Of a DNA stretch of 64,000 bases, positions 27,457-36,090 are shown piece by piece. The notes below the pieces were generated by a model. It ran no database searches. It was not told the DNA's origin and worked only from the letters and a program-made list of their open reading frames with translations. This stretch comes from Lachnospiraceae bacterium UBA4631 (GTDB lineage Bacteria > Bacillota > Clostridia > Lachnospirales > Lachnospiraceae), in assembly GCA_002406015.1 (NCBI GenBank), contig DHMX01000028.1, positions 20,405-84,404 of the forward strand. Reading direction: 5' to 3'. Position numbers and translations under genes: made by a program. Every line of letters begins with the position of its first letter. Within the stretch, counting starts at the first letter, position 1.

Positions 27457-27759
27457 ATGGTAAATTTTATAATGCCTATGATGATGTTGGGAAACAAGAT
27501 ATTGGAGTCTACCTTTGGACAAGGTTTTTTAAGTCTTTTACAAGATGGAATTACGGTAGGACAGATAATAGGCGGTTTTATTGTAGTAGTTATATTTATT
27601 GTTGTTTGTATTAAAAAAAGTAACGAAGAAGAAGGGCAGGGGCGAAAAAAATATACTGCATGGCAGATTTCACTGGTAGTGATTCTGGTATTGATATTGG
27701 GGGCACAAGAGATTCTTAATCTGGTATTATCCTATTTTGGATTAGAATTAAAGGGGTGA
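27457..27759 (+). CDS. Small two-helix conjugation membrane protein (VirB2-like position)
   Basis: 100 residues, ATG 27457 after AGGAGG. Two hydrophobic helices (about 33-52 and 68-92) are separated by a charged loop (KKSNEEEGQGRKK). Size, topology and position between coupling protein and a VirB6-like protein fit a pilin/VirB2-like or TrbC-like channel part, but no diagnostic motif is visible. Confidence 0.65.
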   Translation: MVNFIMPMMMLGNKILESTFGQGFLSLLQDGITVGQIIGGFIVVVIFIVVCIKKSNEEEGQGRKKYTAWQISLVVILVLILGAQEILNLVLSYFGLELKG

Positions 27760-27764
27760 TAAGT

Positions 27765-28655
27765 ATGGCTTATTTGACAGAGTCCAGTAATATATTGTTG
27801 AATTTAGTCATGTTTTTGAAACAAGTAACCACACTGATTATCACTATATTAAATGCTGTTATGGATAATTCCTTATTTACTATATCACTAAATTTAGAGG
27901 TATATATGCTTAAATTAGGTAATTCTTTCAAAGCAGTGCAAGTAGTAATCTACGTGTATGCCATTTACTTAATTATTCTAAAGTTTGTAAAAAAGATATT
28001 GGATGTATATGCATTACAGGTAGACGGAGATTCAAATGTGGATATACAGATATTAATAACTAATTTTTTTAAAGCAATGGTAATTTCAATGTCGTTTACA
28101 ACTATTTGGGGTTGGATATTGGAAATTGTATTGGATTTCGGAGAGAAACTAGTACAGGCAGTAAATGTTATTGATATAGGGGAACAGATAAATATGCTTC
28201 AGGAATTAGATTTAGGTGATGTAGATGTAGGCTCGCCAACAACTGTACTAATTCCGGTGTTTCTTTTCTTAGCAACAATTATGTGGTGTATTCTGTTAAA
28301 AAATGGCATGGAATTTTGGCTAGTAAGGCTAGGGGTTCCTCTGGCCTGTTGTGGGTTGATGGATTCTGACCAAGGGGTGTTTAAGCAGTATATGAAAATT
28401 ATTTTGAAAGAGATATTAACGATTTTAATACGAATATTCATGTTACATATATCACTTACTTTACTAGCTATAAAAGGTGATGTTGGGGAAAGTGACAATA
28501 TAGGCAGGATATTGCTTGCATTTTCTGCGATAATTGTTGCATTTTCAACCCCGAAGATGTTGTCCGAATTACTGATACAACAGAATGGAGGTTCAGGTGC
28601 CAGAGCTATGAGTAATATATACATGGGTTCCATGCTTTTGCGGGGGGTAATCTAA
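27765..28655 (+). CDS. VirB6/TrbL-like polytopic conjugation protein
   Basis: 296 residues. ATG 27765 is chosen because AAGGGGTGA lies before it; the GTG at 27756 is inside that site. Six or so hydrophobic segments and a C-terminal SELLIQQNGGSGARAMSNIYMGSMLL fit the VirB6 inner-membrane channel component of Gram-positive T4SS. Strongly AT-rich. It overlaps the next ATG (TAATG). Confidence 0.75.
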   Translation: MAYLTESSNILLNLVMFLKQVTTLIITILNAVMDNSLFTISLNLEVYMLKLGNSFKAVQVVIYVYAIYLIILKFVKKILDVYALQVDGDSNVDIQILITNFFKAMVISMSFTTIWGWILEIVLDFGEKLVQAVNVIDIGEQINMLQELDLGDVDVGSPTTVLIPVFLFLATIMWCILLKNGMEFWLVRLGVPLACCGLMDSDQGVFKQYMKIILKEILTILIRIFMLHISLTLLAIKGDVGESDNIGRILLAFSAIIVAFSTPKMLSELLIQQNGGSGARAMSNIYMGSMLLRGVI

Positions 28656-28873
28656 TGGATACATTAAAGGATTTGATTGATGCACTGATGATTATTACGC
28701 AGGTGGCATTAGTGCTACGGTATATTATATTAAAAATCCAAGCGGCTGATATGGAGGACCAACAGGTGACACAGTACAAGAAACAGCAGAAAAAAATTAT
28801 AATTGCTCTCATCATGGTAGCCTGTGTCTATGATGTGCCAAGACTGCTGGATTCATATTTCGGCAGTAAATAA
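28655..28873 (+). CDS. Small membrane protein of the transfer region
   Basis: 72 residues. It has hydrophobic helices at about 8-28 and 48-64 with a Gln/Lys-rich cytoplasmic turn (ADMEDQQVTQYKKQQKK). Its start overlaps the upstream stop, showing translational coupling with the VirB6-like gene. No family is recognised; a pilin-like or channel accessory role is likely from position only. Confidence 0.65.
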   Translation: MDTLKDLIDALMIITQVALVLRYIILKIQAADMEDQQVTQYKKQQKKIIIALIMVACVYDVPRLLDSYFGSK

Positions 28874-28895
28874 TCTATGTAATGAGGTGATAAAG

Positions 28896-29246
28896 GTGGA
28901 AAAGGATACAGGTAAGATTTCGTTATTTATTCCGCAAGGATTAAAAGCGGAACGTGAATATTTTCAAGGGTTTGGCAGAAGGGAATTGTTACAAGCGTTC
29001 TACGGGTCATTTGTCGTGTTGTTTATAATAGTCATCGGTTATATATTAAATCACAGCATTCTTTATGTTGTAATGGCATTACTTCTGGGCGAGACTACCG
29101 TTGTATCTGTAGTATCAAGGTCACAGGTAACAAATATGTCGGTGGTGTCAAATATATGGTATGCAATGAGATATTTAAAAGAACAGCAGGAATACCGGTA
29201 TCGACAGATGGATGAAGGAGATAGGATAGGTGGTGATGTGAAATGA
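28896..29246 (+). CDS. VirB3/PrgI-like conjugation membrane protein
   Basis: About 116 residues, with GTG 28896 as start: GAGGTGA sits 5 nt upstream, and the upstream open frame overlaps the previous gene. The ISLFIPQGLKAEREYFQGFGRRELLQ entry followed by two close membrane helices (about 38-75) is the layout of PrgI/VirB3-type proteins that pair with VirB4. It overlaps the next gene by ATGA. Confidence 0.7.
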   Translation: MEKDTGKISLFIPQGLKAEREYFQGFGRRELLQAFYGSFVVLFIIVIGYILNHSILYVVMALLLGETTVVSVVSRSQVTNMSVVSNIWYAMRYLKEQQEYRYRQMDEGDRIGGDVK

Positions 29247-30877
29247 TATTATACCTGGCAAGTACTGAGAAAAAAGATTTGTTGAAGTGGATGGAGCAGG
29301 ATGTTCAGGTAAGGATATATCACGAGCCGGATATGCAGATAAAATTTCGTAAAGAGCTTCCCTACATGGCATCCGTTTCACATGTAATCGTAGATGGAAG
29401 TGGAATTGATATGGCAACATGGAAAGCAGCGGTTGATTTGTTACAGACAGCTAAAGAAATACCGCTGCTACTTCTTATTTCTGATGCAACTATTCCGGAT
29501 ACCTACCAAAAGCATGAAGGATATGCAGTATTGAATCAGGCTCACAAGGATATAAAAGAAGAACTAGAACGTTGGGTAGACCAAAAAGAAGATATAGCCC
29601 ATACATGGATTGCAGTGGCCGGATTAACTCCATCTGCAGGAACGACAGCGGTTGCTATGCATATAGCAGGGTATATTACCAGCCAGAAACAAAGAGTTGC
29701 TGTAACGGAGTTGGGAGATATATTCCCAACTCTGGCCGCTTACTATGGATGGGATGAGCTGGAGCCGGATGTGTGGAATTGGGGTGGAACAAATTATAAT
29801 CATGGCAGCATTGATGAAGCTAGTCCCTATACAGTATTTGATTTAGGAGTCATGAATCAGAAGGTTCATGCCCTATGGAATCGGTGCGAGATTAAGATTT
29901 TGGTTGCAGACGGTAAACCGTATCGTATAGAGGAGCTTGTAACACGATTAAAGGAGCTGCGGGAGTTTCCGGGAAAGACCATATTAGTCTTTAATTTTGT
30001 ACCGGAGGCAGAAAAACCAATATTACGAAAACGGTATAACAGTGAAAATGTTATGGTATGGTTTGCACCATATCAGCCGGATTTTTTTGAAGTATCCGGA
30101 GAATATCAGGAATTGCTTAATGGCTATCTTAAACCGTTAGAGGTCGGTAAAAAGAAACGGATTGAATTTCCTAAGCTGGCATTTCATAAAAGCATTCATG
30201 TACCTAAGGGAAAAAAGTTAGCTTGTATCTTATTATGTATCCTTGTAGCCGGAGTAGGAATTGGATTCGGAAGTACCGCCTTTATGACGAAAAGAGATAG
30301 GCGGTATATAGAAGTTGAAGCTATTCCGGTGATGGACTTTACCGCTACTACAAGAATCCGAATGTTATTGACAGAGGAAGCTGCGGCAGAAATGGAATCG
30401 GCTGCGGCACCGGAACAGGCAGAAGTAACAACAGAGCTGAACGGGATACCTGCAGGAGATACGGATACTACAGCAAATAGAGATGCTTCTATGAATCTTC
30501 CGGAACAGACAGAAAAAGCGAATATGACAAAGAGTGAGAAAAATACTACAGAACAATATACAGATACAGAGGCGACAACAGAAGCAGCGGTTACAACAGA
30601 GATTCAAGTACCCTTGATACCTTCTCTTAGTGGGTATCATGGACAGATATATACCGGCAGTGAAGTAGTCACAATTATGAATCAATTTTCGGGGCAGTAT
30701 GTTGCAATGCATCTGATTACCAGAAGTTCGGATGGATGGTATAATTATTATTCTGATGGTTCAGCGGCGAATGCGGTAAGTGATGGAATTGCTCAGATTG
30801 ATACAAGCTGCAGTTTTTTGTGTCAGGTTATACAAGTGAATGAAGAAGATGTTGGATTAATGTTTGTGCAGCAATGA
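29243..30877 (+). CDS. CpaE/TadZ-like cytoplasmic domain fused to a membrane-anchored ectodomain
   Basis: 544 residues. Residues about 1-110 look receiver-like (VIVDGSGIDMATW...IPLLLLISDA). Residues about 120-300 resemble a degenerate ParA/CpaE-type fold: AVAGLTPSAGTTAVAMHIA replaces a Walker A and lacks the normal Lys, so ATP binding may be lost. One membrane helix (about 325-347) leads to a Thr/Glu-rich linker and a small C-terminal ectodomain. Its place inside the transfer operon suggests a mating-channel role. No confident family. Confidence 0.65.
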   Translation: MILYLASTEKKDLLKWMEQDVQVRIYHEPDMQIKFRKELPYMASVSHVIVDGSGIDMATWKAAVDLLQTAKEIPLLLLISDATIPDTYQKHEGYAVLNQAHKDIKEELERWVDQKEDIAHTWIAVAGLTPSAGTTAVAMHIAGYITSQKQRVAVTELGDIFPTLAAYYGWDELEPDVWNWGGTNYNHGSIDEASPYTVFDLGVMNQKVHALWNRCEIKILVADGKPYRIEELVTRLKELREFPGKTILVFNFVPEAEKPILRKRYNSENVMVWFAPYQPDFFEVSGEYQELLNGYLKPLEVGKKKRIEFPKLAFHKSIHVPKGKKLACILLCILVAGVGIGFGSTAFMTKRDRRYIEVEAIPVMDFTATTRIRMLLTEEAAAEMESAAAPEQAEVTTELNGIPAGDTDTTANRDASMNLPEQTEKANMTKSEKNTTEQYTDTEATTEAAVTTEIQVPLIPSLSGYHGQIYTGSEVVTIMNQFSGQYVAMHLITRSSDGWYNYYSDGSAANAVSDGIAQIDTSCSFLCQVIQVNEEDVGLMFVQQ

Positions 30878-30906
30878 AATAAGTAATAAAATAATACGCA
30901 GAGTGA

Positions 30907-30935
30907 TTGTCAAATAGCATCAGATATAGTAGAAT
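30907..30935 (+). promoter_or_regulatory. Promoter of the type I toxin transcript
   Basis: TTGTCA (30907-30912), 17 bp, TAGAAT (30930-30935). Transcription would begin near GGGCAATCG at 30942, at the edge of the left inverted-repeat arm. Confidence 0.6.
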
Positions 30936-30999
30936 AAAAAAGGGCAATCGTGTTGCAGGGTGGTTTGACCTCTATTCATTTAGGAATGGAGGTGATGCT

Positions 31000-31104
31000 A
31001 TGAAAAATCAGAATAACAAAAATAATTTTGATTTTAAGGACATATTAACCTTTGGGTTATTACTTATAGCATTACTTACATTCGTGTTTACGTTTTGTAA
31101 GTGA
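31000..31104 (+). CDS. Holin-like small hydrophobic toxin of a type I toxin-antitoxin pair
   Basis: 34 residues: a polar N-terminus (MKNQNNKNNFDFKD) and one membrane helix (ILTFGLLLIALLTFVFTF) ending Cys-Lys. The strong ribosome site GGAGGTGA is 5 nt upstream. This is the pattern of small holin-like toxins (TxpA/BsrG/Fst class) that damage the membrane when the antisense RNA is lost. The gene is too short for routine ORF calling. Flanking inverted repeats and a bidirectional terminator support the call. Confidence 0.7.
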   Translation: MKNQNNKNNFDFKDILTFGLLLIALLTFVFTFCK

Positions 31105-31111
31105 TGTACAT

Positions 31112-31196
31112 AGAAAAACCACCCCAAAACTTTGACCGAGCAACGGGGTGGATTTTCTATTCCATGTAAGGTCAAACCACCTTGTGGGCGATTGTT
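31112..31196 (-). ncRNA. Candidate antisense RNA antitoxin
   Basis: Inferred from structure: the minus strand starts with the same repeat as the toxin mRNA (31194-31169) and reads into a terminator (CCACCCC/GGGGTGG then TTTTTCTA). It would overlap the toxin mRNA 3' end. Its promoter is weak by eye (TTACAA as -10), so the call is tentative. Confidence 0.4.
31115..31157. terminator. Bidirectional terminator of the toxin-antitoxin locus
   Basis: CCACCCC (31119-31125) pairs with GGGGTGG (31145-31151). ATTTTCT follows on the plus strand and TTTTTCTA on the minus strand. The loop repeats TTTGACC, also found in the arms, giving a possible kissing contact. Confidence 0.75.
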
Positions 31197-31298
31197 CCTT
31201 TGTAAGCTCAGTTTAACATTTTAACTTGTGAAAGTAAAGCACATTTGTAATATGTTGTAACACTTTTGTGATAAATCAGAAGCCATATCGGAGAAAAG

Positions 31299-31349
31299 TT
31301 ATCCACACCTCGTATCAAAACATAGAGATTTGAAAGAAACTTATGCACA
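31299..31349 (+). other. Two perfect DnaA boxes (possible replication origin)
   Basis: TTATCCACA (31299-31307) and TTATGCACA (31341-31349) both match TTATNCACA on the same strand, 42 bp (four helix turns) apart, in AT-rich DNA. Together with ParAB they may mark a vegetative origin of the excised element. The stretch 31,200-31,490 holds no gene otherwise. Confidence 0.45.
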
Positions 31350-31392
31350 AAAATAATTGAGTTATACCGTTCTCAACAATCACTGAATATGC

Positions 31393-31398
31393 TATAAT
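31393..31398 (+). promoter_or_regulatory. Extended -10 promoter for the wall-binding protein gene
   Basis: TGCTATAAT forms an extended -10, about 95 bp before the start. The -35 is weak (TTCTCA at 17 bp). The same TGCTATAAT element recurs before the SSB region. Confidence 0.5.
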
Positions 31399-31496
31399 CA
31401 ATTTATAGAACAGAAACAATATTTATAAAAACTGCCATGGATTGGAAATCTTGTATGATATTGTGAAGGTAAAGATAAGCAAGGGAGGAATGACAT

Positions 31497-32588
31497 ATGA
31501 GACTAAAGAAATTAATTACAACCGCAGTTATAACGGCTGCAGCATTAATGATGACAACTGCATTGCAACCCAATGATGTGTATGCAGCTTCCGGCTGGCA
31601 GAAAAATAATACCGGTTGGTGGTGGGAAAACGCAGACGGCAGTTATCCGGCAAACGCATGGAAGCAGATAAATGGTACATGGTACTATTTTGATGGGTCC
31701 GGTTATATGACAACGGGATGGCAGAAGGTTGGAGGCATATGGTATTATATGGATAGTTCAGGGGCTATGCAGACCGGCTGGGTAAAGGTAGGAAATACAT
31801 GGTATTATATGTATAGTTCAGGAGCAATGGCAGCCAATACAGTGATTGATGGTTATACAGTGAATGCTGACGGAGCATGGGTAACAGGTGGTTCATCATC
31901 CTCTGCATCAGGAACCGGATGGATACAGGATGGAACCGGATGGTGGTATCGGCACTCAGATGGTAGTTATACAACTAACGCATGGGAAAAGATAGATGGA
32001 ACTTGGTATTATTTTAACGCTTCCGGATATATGTATACCGGATGGCTTAAATCCGGAAAGTATTGGTATTATCTAAATAATAATGGTTCTATGGCTAAAA
32101 ACACATACATTGGAGATTATTATGTAGATATGGGTGGACGTTGGTTGACCGGAACAGAGAAGGATAAGTATTTACAGGCTCTTCCGGTGGCACAAGGTAT
32201 TGCCGCCAGCATTGGAACGGAAGGAACCGACTTAGAAAGGGTTACTGCTGCAGCAAAAGCAGTCAGTGCATATTGTGAACGGCAGTATTATACCACAGAA
32301 GGAAATAATTACTATACAGCGTATGGACTCTTTATTAGCAGAGAATTTTCATGTGCCGGGGCAACAAGAGGACTGGGAATGGTATTAGAATGTATGGGAT
32401 ATGATTGGTCTCATGCATATGAGAATCAATGGCATCACCAGTGGTGTATCTTGGAAATGGATGGACAAATCGGATGGGCTGATGGACAAATTGGATGGGC
32501 TGGATATGGTGACTATGAATCTATACAGAATACAGGAGATGTGATTATTACAACTGTTGAGGTTACACCACCATGGGAAAATAAATAG
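31497..32588 (+). CDS. Secreted wall-binding protein with transglutaminase-like domain
   Basis: 363 residues. After a signal peptide (1-30) come about seven choline/glucan-binding type repeats (GWQKVGGIWYYMDSSGAMQTGW and relatives, about 32-225), which attach proteins to wall polymers. A C-terminal domain follows with Cys in EFSCAGATRGLGMVLECMG, then HHQWCILEMDGQIGWADG. That Cys-His-Asp order is the one expected of a transglutaminase-like fold. It may crosslink or cleave peptides at the donor surface. GQIGWAD is partly duplicated. Its AAGGGAGG site and own promoter suggest independent expression. Confidence 0.75.
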   Translation: MRLKKLITTAVITAAALMMTTALQPNDVYAASGWQKNNTGWWWENADGSYPANAWKQINGTWYYFDGSGYMTTGWQKVGGIWYYMDSSGAMQTGWVKVGNTWYYMYSSGAMAANTVIDGYTVNADGAWVTGGSSSSASGTGWIQDGTGWWYRHSDGSYTTNAWEKIDGTWYYFNASGYMYTGWLKSGKYWYYLNNNGSMAKNTYIGDYYVDMGGRWLTGTEKDKYLQALPVAQGIAASIGTEGTDLERVTAAAKAVSAYCERQYYTTEGNNYYTAYGLFISREFSCAGATRGLGMVLECMGYDWSHAYENQWHHQWCILEMDGQIGWADGQIGWAGYGDYESIQNTGDVIITTVEVTPPWENK

Positions 32589-32597
32589 TATATCATT

Positions 32598-32627
32598 AAA
32601 AAGGAAGTCATATTGGCTTCCTTTTTT
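32598..32627 (+). terminator. Terminator after the wall-binding protein gene
   Basis: AAAAAGGAAG pairs with CTTCCTTTTT around a 9-nt loop, and T residues follow. Confidence 0.75.
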
Positions 32628-32709
32628 AGTGCCAAAAATTCAGGAGAGACAGGAATCAAACTTGTCTCTCCTTTTATATAGAGAAGTAAATTTTAAGGAG
32701 AGTGATAAA

Positions 32710-35700
32710 ATGAAAACAAGAAAGAAAGGACTCTGGAAAGTATATGCTATGGTCTTTGTAGCATTGATAGTAGTACAGAGTCTGGCAGGGGTAAATACGG
32801 TTTTTGCAGATACTACAACCCTGCATTGTCTAAACGTATGGACATCTGACAACATGACAGTCTATAAAAATGCTTCAGAAACGGTTTCGCATCCACAAAT
32901 TATGTATGTATCCGGTACGGAAAAGCCAGTATTCTGCATTGATTTAGGAAAGGCGGCGGCAACTGGAGATACACTGACATCTAAGGAACAGGCAGATTAT
33001 ACGAGACTGAATGACAAGCAGAAGCAGGCAATTGGATATGTTCTGGGTAGTAATGCACAGTTGACACCACCTGTCGGAGCTGTAGACGGTTATGCCGGAG
33101 CTGATTATACCGATACTTCTGTTCAACAACAGATGAAGTGGTTCTGGTCTACGCAGCTTATGATATGGTATTTCATTGATTATTATGATGATGAAACCGT
33201 TGATTGCGGAGGAATGAACTGGGCTGGAGTAGAGAATACCTGTAATGCCGGATGGGGAGACTTGACGGAGTGTAATCGTATTTGGTATTACGTTATTAAC
33301 ATGATGCGAATACCATCTTTTGCAGTGGATTACTATGAGGTTGATGATGCAGACACACCTGTATATGAAATGACATGGAATAACAGTAGTAATCAGTATG
33401 AAGTAATATTACATCATACCGATGCGGAAAGTCGAGTTATGGCTCATTATGAAGAGGCAAACGGAAAGTTACATTACATAGTATGTAATGCAGACGGAAC
33501 TCCGAATGACGAGGGGGAATACTTAAAGGTTTATACAACGGAAGCTATTGCACAGGATTCCGCACTGGAAACGTGGGGATACAAGGAAGGAAAGTTAAAT
33601 AAATATGTTTTTGATGCAAATGATAGTAATCCTCAGGACGGCTGTGAAGCTGGTGTAATTATTGATGCTCTTCCGGTCTGGTTCAAATTTAAGGTTTATA
33701 CTGCAGGGGAATCGGATTTAACTATCAGCAAAAAGGACATTACAACGCAGGAAGAATTACCAGGGTGTACGTTGTCAGTAACGTCTCCGGATGGAACTAT
33801 TACCTATGATACGTGGGTGTCAACGAATATCCCACATCCTATCACCGGACTTGAGACAGGAACTTATGTATTGCATGAATTAATTCCGGCAAGTGGATAT
33901 ACGATAGCGAATGATGTGACTTTTTCTTACGATAAGGCTTCTAATACAGCACAGACAGTTACTATGTATAATGCTAAAACCAGAGTGGAGCTGCTAAAAA
34001 CAGATGAAGCAGGAAATCCGTTAGCTGGAGCTAAACTGGAAGTAAGAAGGGCGGACGGAACTTTTGTAGAAAGTTGGACATCAGGAGCAACTGCTCATGT
34101 AATAGAAGGTCTGCCAGCAGGAAATTACATATTAAGAGAGACACAGGCACCAAGCGGATATACGATAGCAGCGGATAAGCCATTTACAGTAACTCAGGTA
34201 AATCAGACGGTAGCGGTTACTATGGCAGATAAGAAGACCAGAGTAGAATTACTAAAAACGGATTCATCCGGAAATCCGTTAGCTGGAGCTAAACTGGAAG
34301 TAAGAAGGGCAGACGGAACTTTTGTAGAAAGTTGGACGAGTGGAGCAACCGCTCATGTAATAGAAGGTCTTTCTGAAGGAAATTATGTATTAAAGGAAAC
34401 ACAGGCACCAAGTGGATATACAATAGCAGCGGATAAGCCATTTACAGTAACGCAGGTAAATCAGACGGTAGTGGTTACTATGGCAGATAGGAAGACCAGA
34501 GTAGAATTACTAAAAACGGATGCATCCGGAAATCTGTTAGCCGGAGCGAAGTTGGAAGTGCGGAAAGCAGACGGAACTTTTGTAGAAAGTTGGACATCCG
34601 GAACAACCGCTCATGTAATAGAAGGACTGCCGGCAGGAAATTACATATTAAGAGAGACACAGGCACCTGTGGGATATACCCTTGCAGCGGATAAGCCATT
34701 CACAGTAACCTCGGTAAATCAGACAGTTACAGTCACAATGGAAGATAATACGGTGTTGGGAAAGATTCGGGTGTATAAGACTGGAGAGCAGGTAATCGGT
34801 TCTACAGAATATAGTTCAATCTATGGTTCTTTTCATCGTTTGGATTTCGAGCAGAAGCCATTAGAAGGAGTCGTATTTGCCATATATCGTGAGGATGGTA
34901 CATGGATAGGTAATTTGACAACCGACCGTAATGGTTACGCTGAATCTGCGTATTTGGAATGGGGTAATTATTACCTGATTGAAGTTAAGACGAAAAACGG
35001 CTTGGTGAATAAGCAGGAAAAGATACCAGTATCCTTAACTTGTCCGGATAGTTATCATGAAGGAGTTTACTATGCGGACGTAACTGTTAAAAATGAGGTT
35101 GGTGATACCGAAATTAATGTATACAAGCAAGGAGAAATCTTAAATGTAGAACAGGGAACTTATTCGTTTGGAAAGAAACCATTGCCGGGCGTAATTTTTG
35201 GAGTATATACAGCAAAGGATATTTTGGATTATCAGAATCAGGTGGTGCTGACAGCAGATTCCTGTATTGGATACATTAAAACAGGAGAAGATGGCAAAGC
35301 GACCTTGCGGGATGCCTTATGTGAAGGTGAATACTATTACAAAGAGGTACAAACGATAGACGGTTATATTCTGGACACGACAAGGAAAAATTTCACCCTT
35401 TCATTAGGAAATACAGAATTAAACACAATGGATGTAAATAAAGAAAATCCGGATGTAAACAAACTTTACAAAGCAAGGCTGCAGCTTACGAAAAGTGACA
35501 GTGCAGATTCGAATGTAGTTTTAAGTGGAGTTGAATTTCAGCTTTATAATGAAAAGGATGAGCTTATGGGAACCTATGTAACAGATGAGTCGGGTAGAAT
35601 AATAATTGATGACCTGCCATATGGTTCTTATTACTTTGTGGAAACAAAGACAGCAGATGGTTATGTTATAGACACATCTCCACATCGTTTTACAGCAGAT

Positions 35701-35853
35701 ACGGAAACGATGAATCTTGATGTAACTAATGAAAAACAACCTGAGACACCAAAGACCGGTGATTCAGCTCCAGTAGGAATGCTTATAGCACTCATAGCTG
35801 GAGCTTTTTCTTTCGGTATCATATGCTTCAGATTACAGAAAAGAAAAAGGTAA
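32710..35853 (+). CDS. Thioester-domain, Cna-B repeat surface adhesin with PKTGD anchor
   Basis: 1047 residues from ATG 32710, where a signal peptide begins (MKTRKKGLWK...VFA); the frame opens earlier without a site. The N-terminal domain has the Cys of PVFCIDLG and the Gln of STQLMIWYF, which match the pair forming an internal thioester in class I thioester adhesins. SpaA/Cna-B modules follow (EVRRADGTFVESW, LPAGNYILRETQAPSGY). Three are near-identical 86-residue copies, and more distant ones lie beyond. It ends in PKTGD, a membrane helix and KRKR. It could bind host or recipient cells covalently. No sortase is in the window. Confidence 0.85.
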   Translation: MKTRKKGLWKVYAMVFVALIVVQSLAGVNTVFADTTTLHCLNVWTSDNMTVYKNASETVSHPQIMYVSGTEKPVFCIDLGKAAATGDTLTSKEQADYTRLNDKQKQAIGYVLGSNAQLTPPVGAVDGYAGADYTDTSVQQQMKWFWSTQLMIWYFIDYYDDETVDCGGMNWAGVENTCNAGWGDLTECNRIWYYVINMMRIPSFAVDYYEVDDADTPVYEMTWNNSSNQYEVILHHTDAESRVMAHYEEANGKLHYIVCNADGTPNDEGEYLKVYTTEAIAQDSALETWGYKEGKLNKYVFDANDSNPQDGCEAGVIIDALPVWFKFKVYTAGESDLTISKKDITTQEELPGCTLSVTSPDGTITYDTWVSTNIPHPITGLETGTYVLHELIPASGYTIANDVTFSYDKASNTAQTVTMYNAKTRVELLKTDEAGNPLAGAKLEVRRADGTFVESWTSGATAHVIEGLPAGNYILRETQAPSGYTIAADKPFTVTQVNQTVAVTMADKKTRVELLKTDSSGNPLAGAKLEVRRADGTFVESWTSGATAHVIEGLSEGNYVLKETQAPSGYTIAADKPFTVTQVNQTVVVTMADRKTRVELLKTDASGNLLAGAKLEVRKADGTFVESWTSGTTAHVIEGLPAGNYILRETQAPVGYTLAADKPFTVTSVNQTVTVTMEDNTVLGKIRVYKTGEQVIGSTEYSSIYGSFHRLDFEQKPLEGVVFAIYREDGTWIGNLTTDRNGYAESAYLEWGNYYLIEVKTKNGLVNKQEKIPVSLTCPDSYHEGVYYADVTVKNEVGDTEINVYKQGEILNVEQGTYSFGKKPLPGVIFGVYTAKDILDYQNQVVLTADSCIGYIKTGEDGKATLRDALCEGEYYYKEVQTIDGYILDTTRKNFTLSLGNTELNTMDVNKENPDVNKLYKARLQLTKSDSADSNVVLSGVEFQLYNEKDELMGTYVTDESGRIIIDDLPYGSYYFVETKTADGYVIDTSPHRFTADTETMNLDVTNEKQPETPKTGDSAPVGMLIALIAGAFSFGIICFRLQKRKR
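33976..34749 (+). repeat. Three 258-bp near-identical tandem repeats within the adhesin gene
   Basis: Units start at 33976, 34234 and 34492, each beginning with codons for KTRVELLKTD and encoding one Cna-B module. High nucleotide identity implies recent duplication or homogenisation and allows copy-number change by recombination. Confidence 0.85.
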
Positions 35854-35880
35854 TGCAGGAAATACAAGTAAATTAGTTCA

Positions 35881-35909
35881 TTGCGTTCAAATAATGCATA
35901 TGCTATAAT
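35881..35909 (+). promoter_or_regulatory. Strong extended -10 promoter upstream of ssb
   Basis: TTGCGT (35881-35886), 17 bp, TATAAT (35904-35909) preceded by TGC. It probably drives the ssb-VirB4 operon, reading first through the stem-loop at 35954-35990. Confidence 0.6.
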
Positions 35910-35953
35910 GGCATCAGCTAAGAAAAGAGATTAGTGTCATCTGTACACAAAAC

Positions 35954-35990
35954 GAACCCCCAGAAGCCATCACTTCTGAGGGTTCTTCTC
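35954..35990 (+). terminator. Terminator or attenuator between adhesin and ssb
   Basis: GAACCCCCAGAAG pairs with CTTCTGAGGGTTC (one bulge), followed by TTCTCTATTT. Because a promoter lies just upstream of it, it may attenuate ssb-operon transcription rather than only end the adhesin message. Confidence 0.6.
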
Positions 35991-36090
35991 TATTTGGTTG
36001 GTAGAGCATCCATTAGGCTAGGTAAATGCTACATAAAGAAACATAATATGAGCCGGATAGGCTCTTTTTAATTTTAAGGAGGAATTTTAT

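Larger units (their letters stand above)
30945..31194. repeat. Inverted repeat flanking the toxin gene
   Basis: Left arm: CAATCG, 8 nt, GGTGGTTTGACCT (30945-30971). The right arm, on the minus strand, has CAATCG, 7 nt, GGTGGTTTGACCT (31194-31169). Two convergent RNAs would thus carry nearly identical 5' ends, as in type I toxin-antitoxin loci with convergent RNAs. Confidence 0.75.
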
